This document shows, in pieces, positions 17,349 to 25,728 of a DNA stretch of 64,000 bases (position 1 is its first letter; every line of letters begins with the position of its first letter). Below the pieces are notes generated by a model. The model was not told where the DNA came from and searched no databases. It worked only from the letters and a program-made list of their open reading frames with translations. This stretch comes from CALLPQ01 sp964392325 (GTDB taxonomy: Bacteria; Pseudomonadota; Alphaproteobacteria; Caulobacterales; Parvularculaceae). Location of the stretch: the NCBI GenBank assembly GCA_964392325.1, contig CAYMPJ010000007.1:62001-126000 (forward strand), read 5' to 3'. The translations under genes were made by a program, and so were the position numbers.

Positions 17349-18035
17349 ATGGCTGAACGAATTTTATATGACCTTGAAGCAGCTGATCCCGATGTGCGTT
17401 TTAGTCCGTTTTGCTGGTTAGCAAAATTTGGAATGGCTCATAAAGGGTTGGCATTTGATACGGTTGGTTTGGGCTTCTTGCCAAAATCCGATTATCCTGA
17501 TCCGGACTATGGCAAACTGCCCATGCTTAAAGATGGTGGTCAGCTGATTAAGGATAGTGCCAATATTATCGCCCACCTTGAACAAACATATCCTGATCGC
17601 CCCTTTAGCAAGGATGACGCGGCAAAAACCAAAATGGCGCGCCTTCAAGAATGGGTGGGGTCTAGCCTCTTTCCTGCTATCGGGCCGATGTTGTTTTACC
17701 GTGTCGCGAATGCTCTTAATCCGGAAGAAAAAGACTATTTTAAAACCACAAGAGAAGATCGGTTCGGGATGCCCTTGGAAAAACTTGCGCAGAATCCGGA
17801 ATTACCGGCCAAAATGGACGCCGCGTTAAAAGCGCTGGAACAAGAGCTGGGGCAGGGGCCTTTTCTAGGAGGAGACAGCCCCGACCTTGCAGACTATGTC
17901 GCCGCTTCCCCGTTTATGTGGCAATTCTCGATCAGTAGCGAGGCCCTCTATCAAGCCCCGCCTGCGGTGGAACAATGGTTTGCGAGAATAAGCACCCATT
18001 ATGATCAATTTAAACTCCATTGCGCAAACTGCTAG
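17349..18035 (+). CDS. Glutathione S-transferase family protein (beta-etherase-like)
   Basis: GST-fold protein of 228 residues. The N-terminus (LYDLEAADPDVRFSPFCWL) and the AHKGL segment resemble the LigE/LigF type, while KLPMLKDGG and DSANIIAHLEQTYP give the cis-proline and glutathione-binding parts. The substrate is unknown. I chose the second ATG (17349): AGGA at 17339-17342 is six bases upstream of it and too close to the first ATG at 17343. The COQ10-like gene follows by 16 bases. Confidence 0.82.
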   Translation: MAERILYDLEAADPDVRFSPFCWLAKFGMAHKGLAFDTVGLGFLPKSDYPDPDYGKLPMLKDGGQLIKDSANIIAHLEQTYPDRPFSKDDAAKTKMARLQEWVGSSLFPAIGPMLFYRVANALNPEEKDYFKTTREDRFGMPLEKLAQNPELPAKMDAALKALEQELGQGPFLGGDSPDLADYVAASPFMWQFSISSEALYQAPPAVEQWFARISTHYDQFKLHCANC

Positions 18036-18051
18036 GCACGTCCCGATACAG

Positions 18052-18510
18052 ATGACAAAACGTGAGGACACAATCGAACTCCCTTATTCTGCCCGGCAGA
18101 TGTTTGATCTGGTCAGTGATATTGAGCGGTATCCGGAGTTTCTTCCCTATTGCACGGGCTTGCGCATTCTAAAGAAGAGTGAAAGCCCCACCGGCCTTGA
18201 ATATCTGGCGCAAATGCTGGTCCAGTACAAAGTCTTTAGAGAACAATTCAAATGCCGCGTTGAAGCCAATAAAGATGCGGACGTGATAGAAGTCCACTTT
18301 GTCGAAGGGCCGATCAAGCGTCTTTATAATCACTGGCAATTTGAGGATGTTGGCGAAAAGGGATCAATCACCCATTTTACGATTGATTTTGAGTTTAGTA
18401 ATTTCCTTCTTCAAACCGCCAGTAACGCCGCATTCGACAAAGCCTATAGCGTGTTATCGAATGCGTTTATTGCGCGTGCGCATGCCCTTTATCAGGAAAA
18501 AATCAGCTAA
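18052..18510 (+). CDS. COQ10/RatA-type SRPBCC (START-like) protein
   Basis: Coenzyme Q-binding family protein of 152 residues. The family start pattern TIELPYSARQMFDLVSDIER followed by YPEFLPYC is clear, as is the C-terminal FSNFLLQTASNAAFDKAY. Mitochondrial COQ10 helps ubiquinone work in respiration; the bacterial homologue has also been called RatA, but a toxin role is doubtful here. The ATG at 18052 matches the usual family start; an upstream ATG at 18001 lies inside the GST gene. Confidence 0.85.
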   Translation: MTKREDTIELPYSARQMFDLVSDIERYPEFLPYCTGLRILKKSESPTGLEYLAQMLVQYKVFREQFKCRVEANKDADVIEVHFVEGPIKRLYNHWQFEDVGEKGSITHFTIDFEFSNFLLQTASNAAFDKAYSVLSNAFIARAHALYQEKIS

Positions 18511-18520
18511 TCAGGAGTAG

Positions 18521-19417
18521 ATGGTGGCAGACAAAATCGGATTTATCGGACTTGGAAATATGGGCGGGCCTATGGCTGCTAATCTGGCCAAAGCCGGGTT
18601 TGATGTCACCGCAACCGACCTCTCGATTGGTGCCATAGATCGCGCGGAACAAGCGGGCTGCAAGCGCGGCGATACAATTGCGGCTACCGTAAAAGAGGCT
18701 GATATTATCATCACCATGTTACCCGCCGGGCCGCATGTGCAATCCGTCTACACCGATAGCTATGGCATTTTCGCCAACGCCCCCAAAGGCGCTTTATGTA
18801 TTGATTGCTCGACAATTGATGTGGAGACCGCGCGAAGCGTTAATGCGGCGGCCCTTAATGGCGGGTTTGAAATGCTCGATGCGCCGGTATCGGGCGGGGT
18901 AGGGGCCGCGCAACAAGGTACACTGACGTTTATGGTTGGCGGTGCAAAACCCTCATTTGCCAAAGCCAAAGCCGCCCTTGATGCGATGGGCAAAAACATT
19001 TTTCATGCGGGCGATGCGGGCAATGGTCAGGTCGCAAAAATTGCCAATAATATGCTGCTGGGGATCACCATGATCGGAACCTGCGAAGCGTTTAATCTCG
19101 CAGAAAAATTGGGACTGGATGCACAGACTTTCTATGATATTTCTTCGGTCGCATCCGGCCAGTCATGGTCGATGACAAGTTATTGCCCCGCGCCGGGTCC
19201 GGTCCAGACTGCCCCGTCCAATCGTGACTACGAGGCCGGTTTTACTGCCGCAATGATGTTAAAAGATATGCGCCTGTCACAAGAAGCGGCCCATAGCGCG
19301 CGCGCCTCAACCCCGCTGGGCGCCCACGCACAGGCCCTCTATGCCCTCATGGAAAGCGCAGAAAAAGACAAGTTGGATTTTTCCGGCATTATGAAACTGA
19401 TAAAAGGTTCGCTTTAG
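18521..19417 (+). CDS. mmsB: 3-hydroxyisobutyrate dehydrogenase
   Basis: NAD-dependent dehydrogenase of 298 residues in valine breakdown, converting 3-hydroxyisobutyrate to methylmalonate semialdehyde. The motifs are the dinucleotide-binding IGFIGLGNMGGPMAANL, the substrate motif DAPVSGGVGAAQQGTLTFM, and the catalytic lysine in GNGQVAKIANNMLLG. AGGAG at 18513-18517 precedes the start closely; a GTG at 18524 would give better spacing. No other valine-pathway gene is in the window. Related beta-hydroxyacid dehydrogenases share these motifs, so the substrate is likely but not proven. Confidence 0.88.
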   Translation: MVADKIGFIGLGNMGGPMAANLAKAGFDVTATDLSIGAIDRAEQAGCKRGDTIAATVKEADIIITMLPAGPHVQSVYTDSYGIFANAPKGALCIDCSTIDVETARSVNAAALNGGFEMLDAPVSGGVGAAQQGTLTFMVGGAKPSFAKAKAALDAMGKNIFHAGDAGNGQVAKIANNMLLGITMIGTCEAFNLAEKLGLDAQTFYDISSVASGQSWSMTSYCPAPGPVQTAPSNRDYEAGFTAAMMLKDMRLSQEAAHSARASTPLGAHAQALYALMESAEKDKLDFSGIMKLIKGSL

Positions 19418-19822
19418 AGGAGTGCATAAGCATATGATCAGACATCTGATTGGAAAAACGAATTGAATTGGAGTTTACCAATATGAACAAGCCTCAAATC
19501 ATTCATAGTGTCATTTGTTTTTATGTTGATTTTGAAATCTTTAAAAACGATAGTATTGATATTAGATGCCAGTAAACTATTTATTTGCCGTTTCATATAC
19601 TGGTTAGTTGAGCATTGTTTTCCGTGACGGTTTTATCTTTTGGAGGATTGTTTGAACGACGACTGATGGCAGATTTATAAATAGCTTTTACCTATATATC
19701 CTATAATTTCGATTATTGGAATCATTTTGAACCCTGAGTAAAGGGATTAGAATAGCTATAACGCGACATTCAACAGTGGCTGACCGAAATCCATACCAGA
19801 AGCAGTCGAAACGAGTGCATAC
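19418..19822. other. AT-rich intergenic region at the left edge of an accessory islet
   Basis: About 405 bases. ATCAGA-CA-TCTGAT near 19436-19449 is a small near-palindrome just after mmsB. A 30-codon frame with a GGAG site starts at 19483 and ends at 19575; its composition gives no sign of a real protein. Nothing else stands out. A left attachment site could lie here but I found no matching repeat near the integrase. Confidence 0.4.
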
Positions 19823-20584
19823 TCAAACACTTTGAGGAAATAGCGTTTCGCCAATTCTTATCGATAGTGAGCCCAGTTGCTCATGAGGCGCACCTGAAAG
19901 ATTTTGGAATTCGTCTGCCATAACTCCGACGCCAGATTGAATATGAGCTTTAATCTCTTGCTTTGATTCAAAGTAGAAGTAGCGTTCTTGTTCTCCGTAT
20001 TCGTCATCTGTATTTTCATGTAAGAAAGAGACTATTTCGTATGGGCTATAAGAATTGTGAGTAATGTTCCATTGATGTGTATGTATTCCACGGTGCTTGA
20101 TGTACTCATTTAGTCGCTTCGATATCCTTGTTATATGGTCCCCGCCATCAACCGGACTTTCGCCAACCTGTTCTCGAAGAATGCTCCAATCAGAGTAAAA
20201 TTTTTTCATGCGCTCCTCGAATAAATAACAATGATGCGTAAAACTGAGCCAAACGAAATGAAGGTGGTCTGGTTTGGTAATCTTGGTACCGTGCCAAGGG
20301 TACTTGCGTACCATGAAGTATAACTTCCAAGTGTCTTCAATAATGGCTTGGGCTTGGACATAGCGAGTAGTTGTGTTCGAATATGCTTGTATAAGTTTTA
20401 GAGCAGCATTTTTCGACTCGGGCGCAATTACATCTAACCAATCGTCAGTGCCTCCAAATACTGCCTTTCTAAATGTTGAATTGGTCAATGATTGCAAAAC
20501 CTTTTGCACCTGTGACTTAGTCTTATCGACTGATGCATCAGCTTGTTCATAAGAATAGCGCCGATCAGTAGGAATCATCCACAT
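19823..20584 (-). CDS. Hypothetical protein of an accessory islet
   Basis: A soluble protein of 253 residues that I do not recognise. It is rich in aromatic residues, Lys and His (HLHFVWLSFTHHCYLFEERM, HTHQWNITHNSY), with no signal peptide or membrane segment. A GGAAG site precedes the ATG, so it is probably translated. It stands alone on the minus strand between mmsB and the tandem repeat, in DNA more AT-rich than the flanks, which with the nearby recombinase suggests horizontal acquisition. A role in defence or in the islet's maintenance is possible but not supported by any motif. Confidence 0.65.
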   Translation of the reverse strand: MWMIPTDRRYSYEQADASVDKTKSQVQKVLQSLTNSTFRKAVFGGTDDWLDVIAPESKNAALKLIQAYSNTTTRYVQAQAIIEDTWKLYFMVRKYPWHGTKITKPDHLHFVWLSFTHHCYLFEERMKKFYSDWSILREQVGESPVDGGDHITRISKRLNEYIKHRGIHTHQWNITHNSYSPYEIVSFLHENTDDEYGEQERYFYFESKQEIKAHIQSGVGVMADEFQNLSGAPHEQLGSLSIRIGETLFPQSV

Positions 20585-20917
20585 CGCTCTCTTCCTTGGT
20601 TTCTTTGGTGAAACTACCTGGTAAAATCAAAAACCGAGAGATGATATGGCAATCTGTGCGATAGATAAAACGAACACAAGACTATTCTTCGTCCTCTAAG
20701 AGGCAATTTTACGCGGGTGTGTTGTCGAATTCTTACGACTTCTGTTGTGACAATTGTATCCGTAAAGCACTGATCGTCGAGCGGCAAAATTTGACATATT
20801 AATGTAATTATGCTATAATCAGGATATTTACTTTTAAAGTACTTATATAAATTCTCCAAATCATATTAAAATTGTTTATTTTCTTCTTTTAGCGAGGGGG
20901 TTTTTTTAACGCTAAGT

Positions 20918-21065
20918 CATAAAAATAAACCATAAAAATAANNNNNNNNNNNNNNNNNNNNNNNNNNNNNNNNNNNNNNNNNNNNNNNNNNNNNNNNNNN
21001 NNNNNNNNNNNNNNNNNNNNNNNNNNNNNNNNNNNNNNNNNCATAAAAATAAACCATAAAAATAA
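20918..21065. repeat. 13-bp tandem repeat of unknown copy number
   Basis: The unit CATAAAAATAAAC is present once in full and once as 11 bases on the left (20918-20941), and again once in full and once as 11 bases on the right (21042-21065). Between them is a run of 100 N. Identical sequence on both sides means the assembler broke on a tandem array whose real length is unknown. The right end abuts the AAGGTG ribosome-binding site of the small ORF at 21074, so the array lies in its promoter region. Confidence 0.8.
20942..21041. other. Assembly gap (100 N)
   Basis: A run of exactly 100 N, the usual filler for a gap of unknown size, placed inside the tandem repeat. Confidence 0.99.
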
Positions 21066-21073
21066 GGTGATTT

Positions 21074-21301
21074 ATGAAAAATCCAAAAATTATAAACCAT
21101 GAGTTTATTTTATATTCAAAACATAAAAGCGATGAGTATCAAATAATATCATCAGGTGAGGTTGATGAAGATATATTGAAAATGAATATGGAGGCGGCGC
21201 AGAGCCAATTTGGTGATCCGATTATGCAGTTTAAGTCGCCCATCTATGGAGATGCATTCGATATAATTGGTTCCGAATATTCCCTCGGATTCAAACTCTG
21301 A
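21074..21301 (+). CDS. Small hypothetical protein of the islet
   Basis: 75 residues, acidic and soluble, with no recognised domain (MKNPKIINHEFILYS start). AAGGTG at 21064-21069 gives a good ribosome-binding site and supports real translation. It lies between the tandem repeat and two perfect hairpins, upstream of the recombinase gene on the same strand. It could be an excisionase-like or regulatory protein by position, but it shows no helix-turn-helix I can see. Confidence 0.5.
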   Translation: MKNPKIINHEFILYSKHKSDEYQIISSGEVDEDILKMNMEAAQSQFGDPIMQFKSPIYGDAFDIIGSEYSLGFKL

Positions 21302-21319
21302 ATTCAAGGAAGAAGCTGA

Positions 21320-21344
21320 CCTACTCGCACTAGGTGCGAGTAGG
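21320..21344. repeat. Perfect 11-bp inverted repeat, three-base loop
   Basis: CCTACTCGCAC (21320-21330), TAG, GTGCGAGTAGG (21334-21344). It lies 18 bases after the small ORF. There is no T-run on either side, so it is not a typical intrinsic terminator, though it may protect an mRNA end. Confidence 0.6.
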
Positions 21345-21365
21345 AAGTTATATCTAAAACCATCT

Positions 21366-21399
21366 AATATGTCCGATAACTTTCATTATCGGACATATT
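21366..21399. repeat. Perfect 14-bp inverted repeat with 6-base centre, dif-like geometry
   Basis: Left arm AATATGTCCGATAA (21366-21379), centre CTTTCA, right arm its exact complement (21386-21399). The inner 28 bases are two 11-bp arms around a 6-bp centre with inner ends ATAA and TTAT. This is the layout of XerCD dif sites and many tyrosine-recombinase core sites. The site is 58 bases upstream of a tyrosine recombinase gene. No T-run follows, which argues against a terminator. It could also be an operator. Confidence 0.6.
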
Positions 21400-21457
21400 G
21401 ACATAAGCCACAAACACCGTGATTTTAGGTAAAATTGTACGTAATTGAGCCTGTGTC

Positions 21458-22774
21458 ATGCCTGCTGCGCGCCGTAAAACCTCTGACGATGATCTCCCAT
21501 CAAAAGCCCCCAAAAAGCCAACTGACGCACGCCTGATTGCGCCTGAGCCTGTGATCGATAGTCTTAAGGCAATTGGTGATCCTTATAAGATAAACAGCTT
21601 TGATATCTCATCTTTTTTGAATGGCGAAACCCTTGCAAATGGCGCGCTGGATTATGAATGCGTGTTGAAATTTCTCTATACCTACAATGGCAGCTCGGCG
21701 ACCTATAATGCCTATCGCCGTGAGCTTGAGCGCTTATTGCAATGGTCATGGCGGATCGAAAAGCGCTCCGTCACAAGCCATGCGCGCGAGCATATCGAGG
21801 ATTTTGTCCGCTTTGCCATGGCACCGCCACCAGCGTGGATCGGCACGAAAAATGTCGCGCGGTTCCGCATTCTGGACGGTGAAAAAACCCCCAATCCTGA
21901 CTGGCGACCCTTTGTCGTTGCGGTCTCGAAGACAGATGCCAAAAATGGCATTGCGCCGGATAAAAAACACTATCAACCCTCGCAAGCGTCGATCCAGTCG
22001 ATTTTCGCCGTACTTTCATCCTTTTATGATTATCTGGTCGAGGAAAAGCATATCGAGTTCAATCCGGTTGCTCTTATCCGTCAACGGAGTAAATTCATCC
22101 GTAGTGATCATAATGCAAAAATTGTCAGGCGCATTACCAATCTACAATGGGATTATGTGATCGAGACCGCGCAGATCATGGCTGAGGCCGATCCGGGCGT
22201 TCATGAGCGCACGCTGTTTATTATGAATTGTCTGTTTGCTATGTATTTGCGCGTCTCTGAACTCGTCGCTGATGAACGCTCAAACCCGACTATGGGTGAT
22301 TTCAGGAAAGATCAGGATGGCAATTGGTGGTTCCACGTAACCGGTAAAGGCAATAAAGACCGGACCATTGTTGTCTCCAACGAGATGCTGGAATCCCTGC
22401 GCCGTTATCGCGCCTCGATGAACCTCCCCCCTCTTCCTGCTGCGGGCGAAAAAACCGTCCTGCTGCGCAAAACCCGGGGGAACGGACCCATCAGCAGCAC
22501 ACGCCAGGTTCGGCGCATTGTTCAGGACTGTTTTGACGCCGCATTCGAGCGCATGAAAGAACAGGGGCTGGAAGATGATGCCAATGATCTGCGCACCGCC
22601 ACCGTCCACTGGCTGCGCCATACCGGCATTTCTGAAGATGTCAAAACGCGCCCGCGTGAGCATGTGCGCGATGATGCGGGCCATGCGACCATGGCAACCA
22701 CGGATCGATATATCGAGAGTGACCGGCGCGAGCGACATATGTCGGGCAAGAAAAAACCCCTGAAAGACCTTTAG
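21458..22774 (+). CDS. Tyrosine-type recombinase/integrase
   Basis: Site-specific recombinase of 438 residues. The first ~45 residues are basic and Pro-rich, followed by a core-binding (SAM-like) region to about residue 220. The catalytic domain then shows an arginine in LRVSELVADE, a beta-hairpin lysine in TGKGNKDRT, the HWLRHTG box, a second histidine in AGHATMATTDRYIE and the nucleophile tyrosine in the same stretch. All catalytic residues are therefore present. It is longer than XerC/XerD (about 300 residues), so it belongs to a mobile element. The ribosome-binding site is weak. Base composition is higher in G+C than the rest of the islet. Confidence 0.9.
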   Translation: MPAARRKTSDDDLPSKAPKKPTDARLIAPEPVIDSLKAIGDPYKINSFDISSFLNGETLANGALDYECVLKFLYTYNGSSATYNAYRRELERLLQWSWRIEKRSVTSHAREHIEDFVRFAMAPPPAWIGTKNVARFRILDGEKTPNPDWRPFVVAVSKTDAKNGIAPDKKHYQPSQASIQSIFAVLSSFYDYLVEEKHIEFNPVALIRQRSKFIRSDHNAKIVRRITNLQWDYVIETAQIMAEADPGVHERTLFIMNCLFAMYLRVSELVADERSNPTMGDFRKDQDGNWWFHVTGKGNKDRTIVVSNEMLESLRRYRASMNLPPLPAAGEKTVLLRKTRGNGPISSTRQVRRIVQDCFDAAFERMKEQGLEDDANDLRTATVHWLRHTGISEDVKTRPREHVRDDAGHATMATTDRYIESDRRERHMSGKKKPLKDL

Positions 22775-22898
22775 TCGGGATTTTTGCGGAGCGACGTAAA
22801 TTTGGTCTCAGGCACGGCCCAAAACTGTATAAGTAGATTGCACCAACGGGCCGCACGGACTACCGTCTGCACCGAATTTTAGATAGTTGGAGCCTTAA

Positions 22899-23861
22899 AT
22901 GACGACCTTTGCAGAGATTAAATCGAAAATGCGCGTGCCGGTAATTGGCGCGCCGCTCTTTATTGTCTCAAACCCTGCGCTGGTTTCTGCCCAGTGCTGC
23001 GCTGGCATTATCGGGTCTTTTCCCGCCCTTAATGCGCGCCCTCAAGAGGCTTTGGCGCAATGGATCGGGGAGATCCGGGATAATATTAATCGTCACAATG
23101 ACGCAAATCCCGATCAGCCAGCCGCGCCGTTTGCCGTCAACCAGATTGTTCATCGCTCTAATGATCGCCTGATGGCCGATATGGAGACGATTGTAAAACA
23201 TCAAGTGCCTGTCGTTATTTGCTCGCTGGGCGCGCGCGAGGAAGTCTACGAGGCTGTCCATTCTTATGGGGGGCTGGTCCTCCATGATGTGATCAATAAT
23301 TTCTTCGCCAAAAAAGCGATTGAAAAAGGGGCAGATGGCCTGATAACCGTTGCCGCTGGCGCGGGGGGACATGCGGGCGTGATCTCGCCTTTTGCCTTGG
23401 TGCAGGAAATTCGCGAATGGTTTGATGGTCCAATCGCCCTCTCCGGCTCGCTGGCAACCGGCGATTCGGTATTGGCTTGCGAAGCCATGGGCGCAGATTT
23501 TGGCTATATCGGCTCGGCTTTCATTGCCACTAAAGAAGCCAATGCATCGCAGGATTATAAAAATTCTGTTACCCAGTGCAGCGCCGATGATATCGTCTAT
23601 ACGAACCTGTTTACAGGCGTACACGGAAACTATCTCAAACCCTCCATTGAAGCGGCCGGCATGGATCCTGATAATCTTCCCGAAAGCGATCCATCCAAAA
23701 TGAATTTTGGCTCTGGCGGCGAAAGCGACAAGAAAGCATGGAAAGACATCTGGGGATGCGGCCAAGGCATTGGCGCCATTAAAGATGTGCCAAGCGCGGC
23801 TGAATATGTTGCACGATTATCCAAAGAATATGAAGCAGCGCGCAAACGAATTGCCGGATAA
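22899..23861 (+). CDS. Nitronate monooxygenase (FMN-dependent)
   Basis: TIM-barrel flavoenzyme of 320 residues in the nitronate monooxygenase / 2-nitropropane dioxygenase family, which detoxifies alkyl nitronates. The start VPVIGAPLFIVSNPALVSA, the phosphate-binding AAGAGGHAG and GSLATGDSVLACEAMGADF are typical of FMN-binding members. GGAG sits seven bases before the ATG. The real substrate cannot be told from sequence. It is convergent with the next gene, with only five bases between stops. Confidence 0.88.
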   Translation: MTTFAEIKSKMRVPVIGAPLFIVSNPALVSAQCCAGIIGSFPALNARPQEALAQWIGEIRDNINRHNDANPDQPAAPFAVNQIVHRSNDRLMADMETIVKHQVPVVICSLGAREEVYEAVHSYGGLVLHDVINNFFAKKAIEKGADGLITVAAGAGGHAGVISPFALVQEIREWFDGPIALSGSLATGDSVLACEAMGADFGYIGSAFIATKEANASQDYKNSVTQCSADDIVYTNLFTGVHGNYLKPSIEAAGMDPDNLPESDPSKMNFGSGGESDKKAWKDIWGCGQGIGAIKDVPSAAEYVARLSKEYEAARKRIAG

Positions 23862-23866
23862 AATTT

Positions 23867-25246
23867 TTAACCCTGTTCGCTGCGCATATTCCAGTCGACA
23901 ATTGCCAACATAGCATAGTCAATGGATTTCAGCGACGAGACTGTTTGCAAAAATGTTTGCATGCCATTTTCGCTCGTCAGCATGAGTGCGGCTTCAACCC
24001 AGAAATCACCGGCCCGAAACGGGCTAACGATAATTGAATCAGCCCCATATAAGCTGTTCCCATCAAGGGTGAAATCTTCGAGCATATCGGCATTTTGACT
24101 TTGAAATAGATTTATATCGATAAACCCGCATTGTTCCTGAATGATTTGTGTAGAGACTTTAAAATTTTCTGGCCAGTTATAATTTCCGTTCAAGGCTTGC
24201 AATTCATAACACATAATTCTTTGCAGAACCTGACGAAATTCATCGCTAAAACGGGACTGCGATCCCTCAAGGAGCGCATAATCATCCGCTTGTACAGATA
24301 CCAGCGACCATAAAACCTCAACGCGGCTCAAGCATAAAATAATGGGTTCTTTTGCCCTGCATCCGGGTAAATTTTTGCGGTCGGGAGAATTAATTGGCTC
24401 GATATCGAATATTTTCTCAAGCTCTTGCTCAAGAGTAATCAGGGCCGGTGCGTGCACTATACGGGGGCAATACCCCTCTTTACCCGGATTAACTATTCCT
24501 ACCATGCTGCGAAAAACTGTCGAGATAAAACTAGACGCCCCTGCACTGCGCAACCCATTGCGAAAGGAAGTATTCGCACATCCTTTACGTCGATAAGCAT
24601 CGGGATAATCAACCACCACCGCACTGTTGCTTTCCCCGGCAAAAGAACGACTCGATTTCAAACGTTCGGGAAAATTTTCACGATTTGGATCCCACGCCTT
24701 ACGGGAATATTCGAAGAGACAGAAATAACGATCATGGAACAAGGCAGCAGATAATGTTCGCGGCGAGTCAGTATCGAGAATCGCTCCGGGTAACATTTCC
24801 CGTATGATATTTGGCGTACTCACCCCGTCAGAATAATAACCCGCCGGCACATACCAAGCATTGGCATGTTCTGAGGTTTTATCCAGATATAAAAACTGAT
24901 TGCCCGTACGGACATAGTTACGCTGACCCTGACTTTCCAAACGCGTCGTGCAATTTTGCAAGGTTAAATTTCGCTGGAATAAATCAAAAACATTGGGGGT
25001 GCGAACATCGAAAATATCGATTGCCTGGCACCCGATAAACACGCCCCACTCTGCGTGCTTCGTGTGCAGCGTATAACATTCCTCATCACGGCGACCGGCA
25101 AACTTATCCCAATTGGCAAGGGTAGGCCGAATTTCTGTCTGCGCATTGTCGATAGAGCTAATCGGCCCCATGGCGGCGCAACTATTCAATCCCATCAAGA
25201 TGAAAAGAAATAAAACTGATTTTTGTAATACTAATGCCCGGCCCAT
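23867..25246 (-). CDS. Lipoprotein with a DUF1353-like segment
   Basis: A 459-residue protein with a lipoprotein signal: hydrophobic residues 11-20, then LNSC with Cys23. A central segment, WYVPAGYYSDGVSTPNIIRE, followed by LSAALFHDRYF, resembles the core of DUF1353 proteins (a VPAGF-D-S-P motif and a later HD). The rest is unrecognised and fairly rich in cysteine. I chose the ATG at 25246 because GGAG is six bases upstream; an in-frame TTG at 25264 is less likely. Function is unknown. Confidence 0.7.
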   Translation of the reverse strand: MGRALVLQKSVLFLFILMGLNSCAAMGPISSIDNAQTEIRPTLANWDKFAGRRDEECYTLHTKHAEWGVFIGCQAIDIFDVRTPNVFDLFQRNLTLQNCTTRLESQGQRNYVRTGNQFLYLDKTSEHANAWYVPAGYYSDGVSTPNIIREMLPGAILDTDSPRTLSAALFHDRYFCLFEYSRKAWDPNRENFPERLKSSRSFAGESNSAVVVDYPDAYRRKGCANTSFRNGLRSAGASSFISTVFRSMVGIVNPGKEGYCPRIVHAPALITLEQELEKIFDIEPINSPDRKNLPGCRAKEPIILCLSRVEVLWSLVSVQADDYALLEGSQSRFSDEFRQVLQRIMCYELQALNGNYNWPENFKVSTQIIQEQCGFIDINLFQSQNADMLEDFTLDGNSLYGADSIIVSPFRAGDFWVEAALMLTSENGMQTFLQTVSSLKSIDYAMLAIVDWNMRSEQG

Positions 25247-25398
25247 AAACGACTCCACACTCAAAAAGGAAGCCGACCATACCCTCTTTAGATATGTATG
25301 AGAACCGCCTCACAAATCATGTGATGACTGTTTAGATAGAAATTTCAATAGATGCCAGTATGGCCCGTTTTAGCGATTCTGGTGGATCGCCAATTGTT

Positions 25399-25728
25399 CT
25401 AGATGCGTGAAAGAGCCAACACTGCGAGAGAAGATTGTGGCAGGCTCACCGCAAAACCATCATCAAACACACGGCTGATATGACCAGTATGCGCGCCATA
25501 CTCTCTAAAAATAAGCTGAATCTTGGAACCTTTTTCCGGTTTCATGTTTGATTTGATCGCCAGACCCGACGCAGCCAGATCATGGGTTACGGCCTCATTG
25601 AGAGGGCCCTCATCCACACTGAATGAACAAGAAACGCATATTTTTAATCTTTCTTCGCGGCGGCGCTCATTAACATCTTCTTTTGAACCGCGAAAATCTG
25701 CAGGAATTTGACCAGCTTGACTCAACAT
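25399..25728 (-). CDS. PilZ-domain protein
   Basis: Single-domain protein of 109 residues, a likely c-di-GMP receptor. The RxxxR motif is seen in NERRREERLK and a (D/N)xxxSG variant in THDLAASGLAIK; both parts of the ligand-binding signature are there, the second slightly altered. The start at 25728 is chosen because GGAG lies six bases before that ATG; the GGAG itself overlaps an earlier ATG at 25740. No partner domain is present, so it would act as an adaptor. A link to the polysaccharide genes 10 kb away is speculative. Confidence 0.8.
   Translation of the reverse strand: MLSQAGQIPADFRGSKEDVNERRREERLKICVSCSFSVDEGPLNEAVTHDLAASGLAIKSNMKPEKGSKIQLIFREYGAHTGHISRVFDDGFAVSLPQSSLAVLALSRI

Larger units (their letters stand above)
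20585..21073. other. AT-rich intergenic region with repeats and assembly gap
   Basis: 489 positions, of which 100 are N. It contains a TTAGCG/CGCTAA inverted repeat at 20889-20894 and 20910-20915, then 13-bp tandem repeats on both sides of the N run. An 81-codon frame on the minus strand (20614-20859, TTG start) looks random. Confidence 0.5.

Noticed and set aside
18052..18510. RatA toxin of a toxin-antitoxin pair
   Set aside because: There is no antitoxin-like RatB partner next to it, and the family's established role is coenzyme Q binding.
19483..19575. 30-codon ORF with a GGAG site
   Set aside because: Too short and without protein-like features; mentioned only as a possibility in the intergenic entry.
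20614..20859. 81-codon minus-strand ORF with TTG start
   Set aside because: Composition looks random, there is no good ribosome-binding site and no domain.
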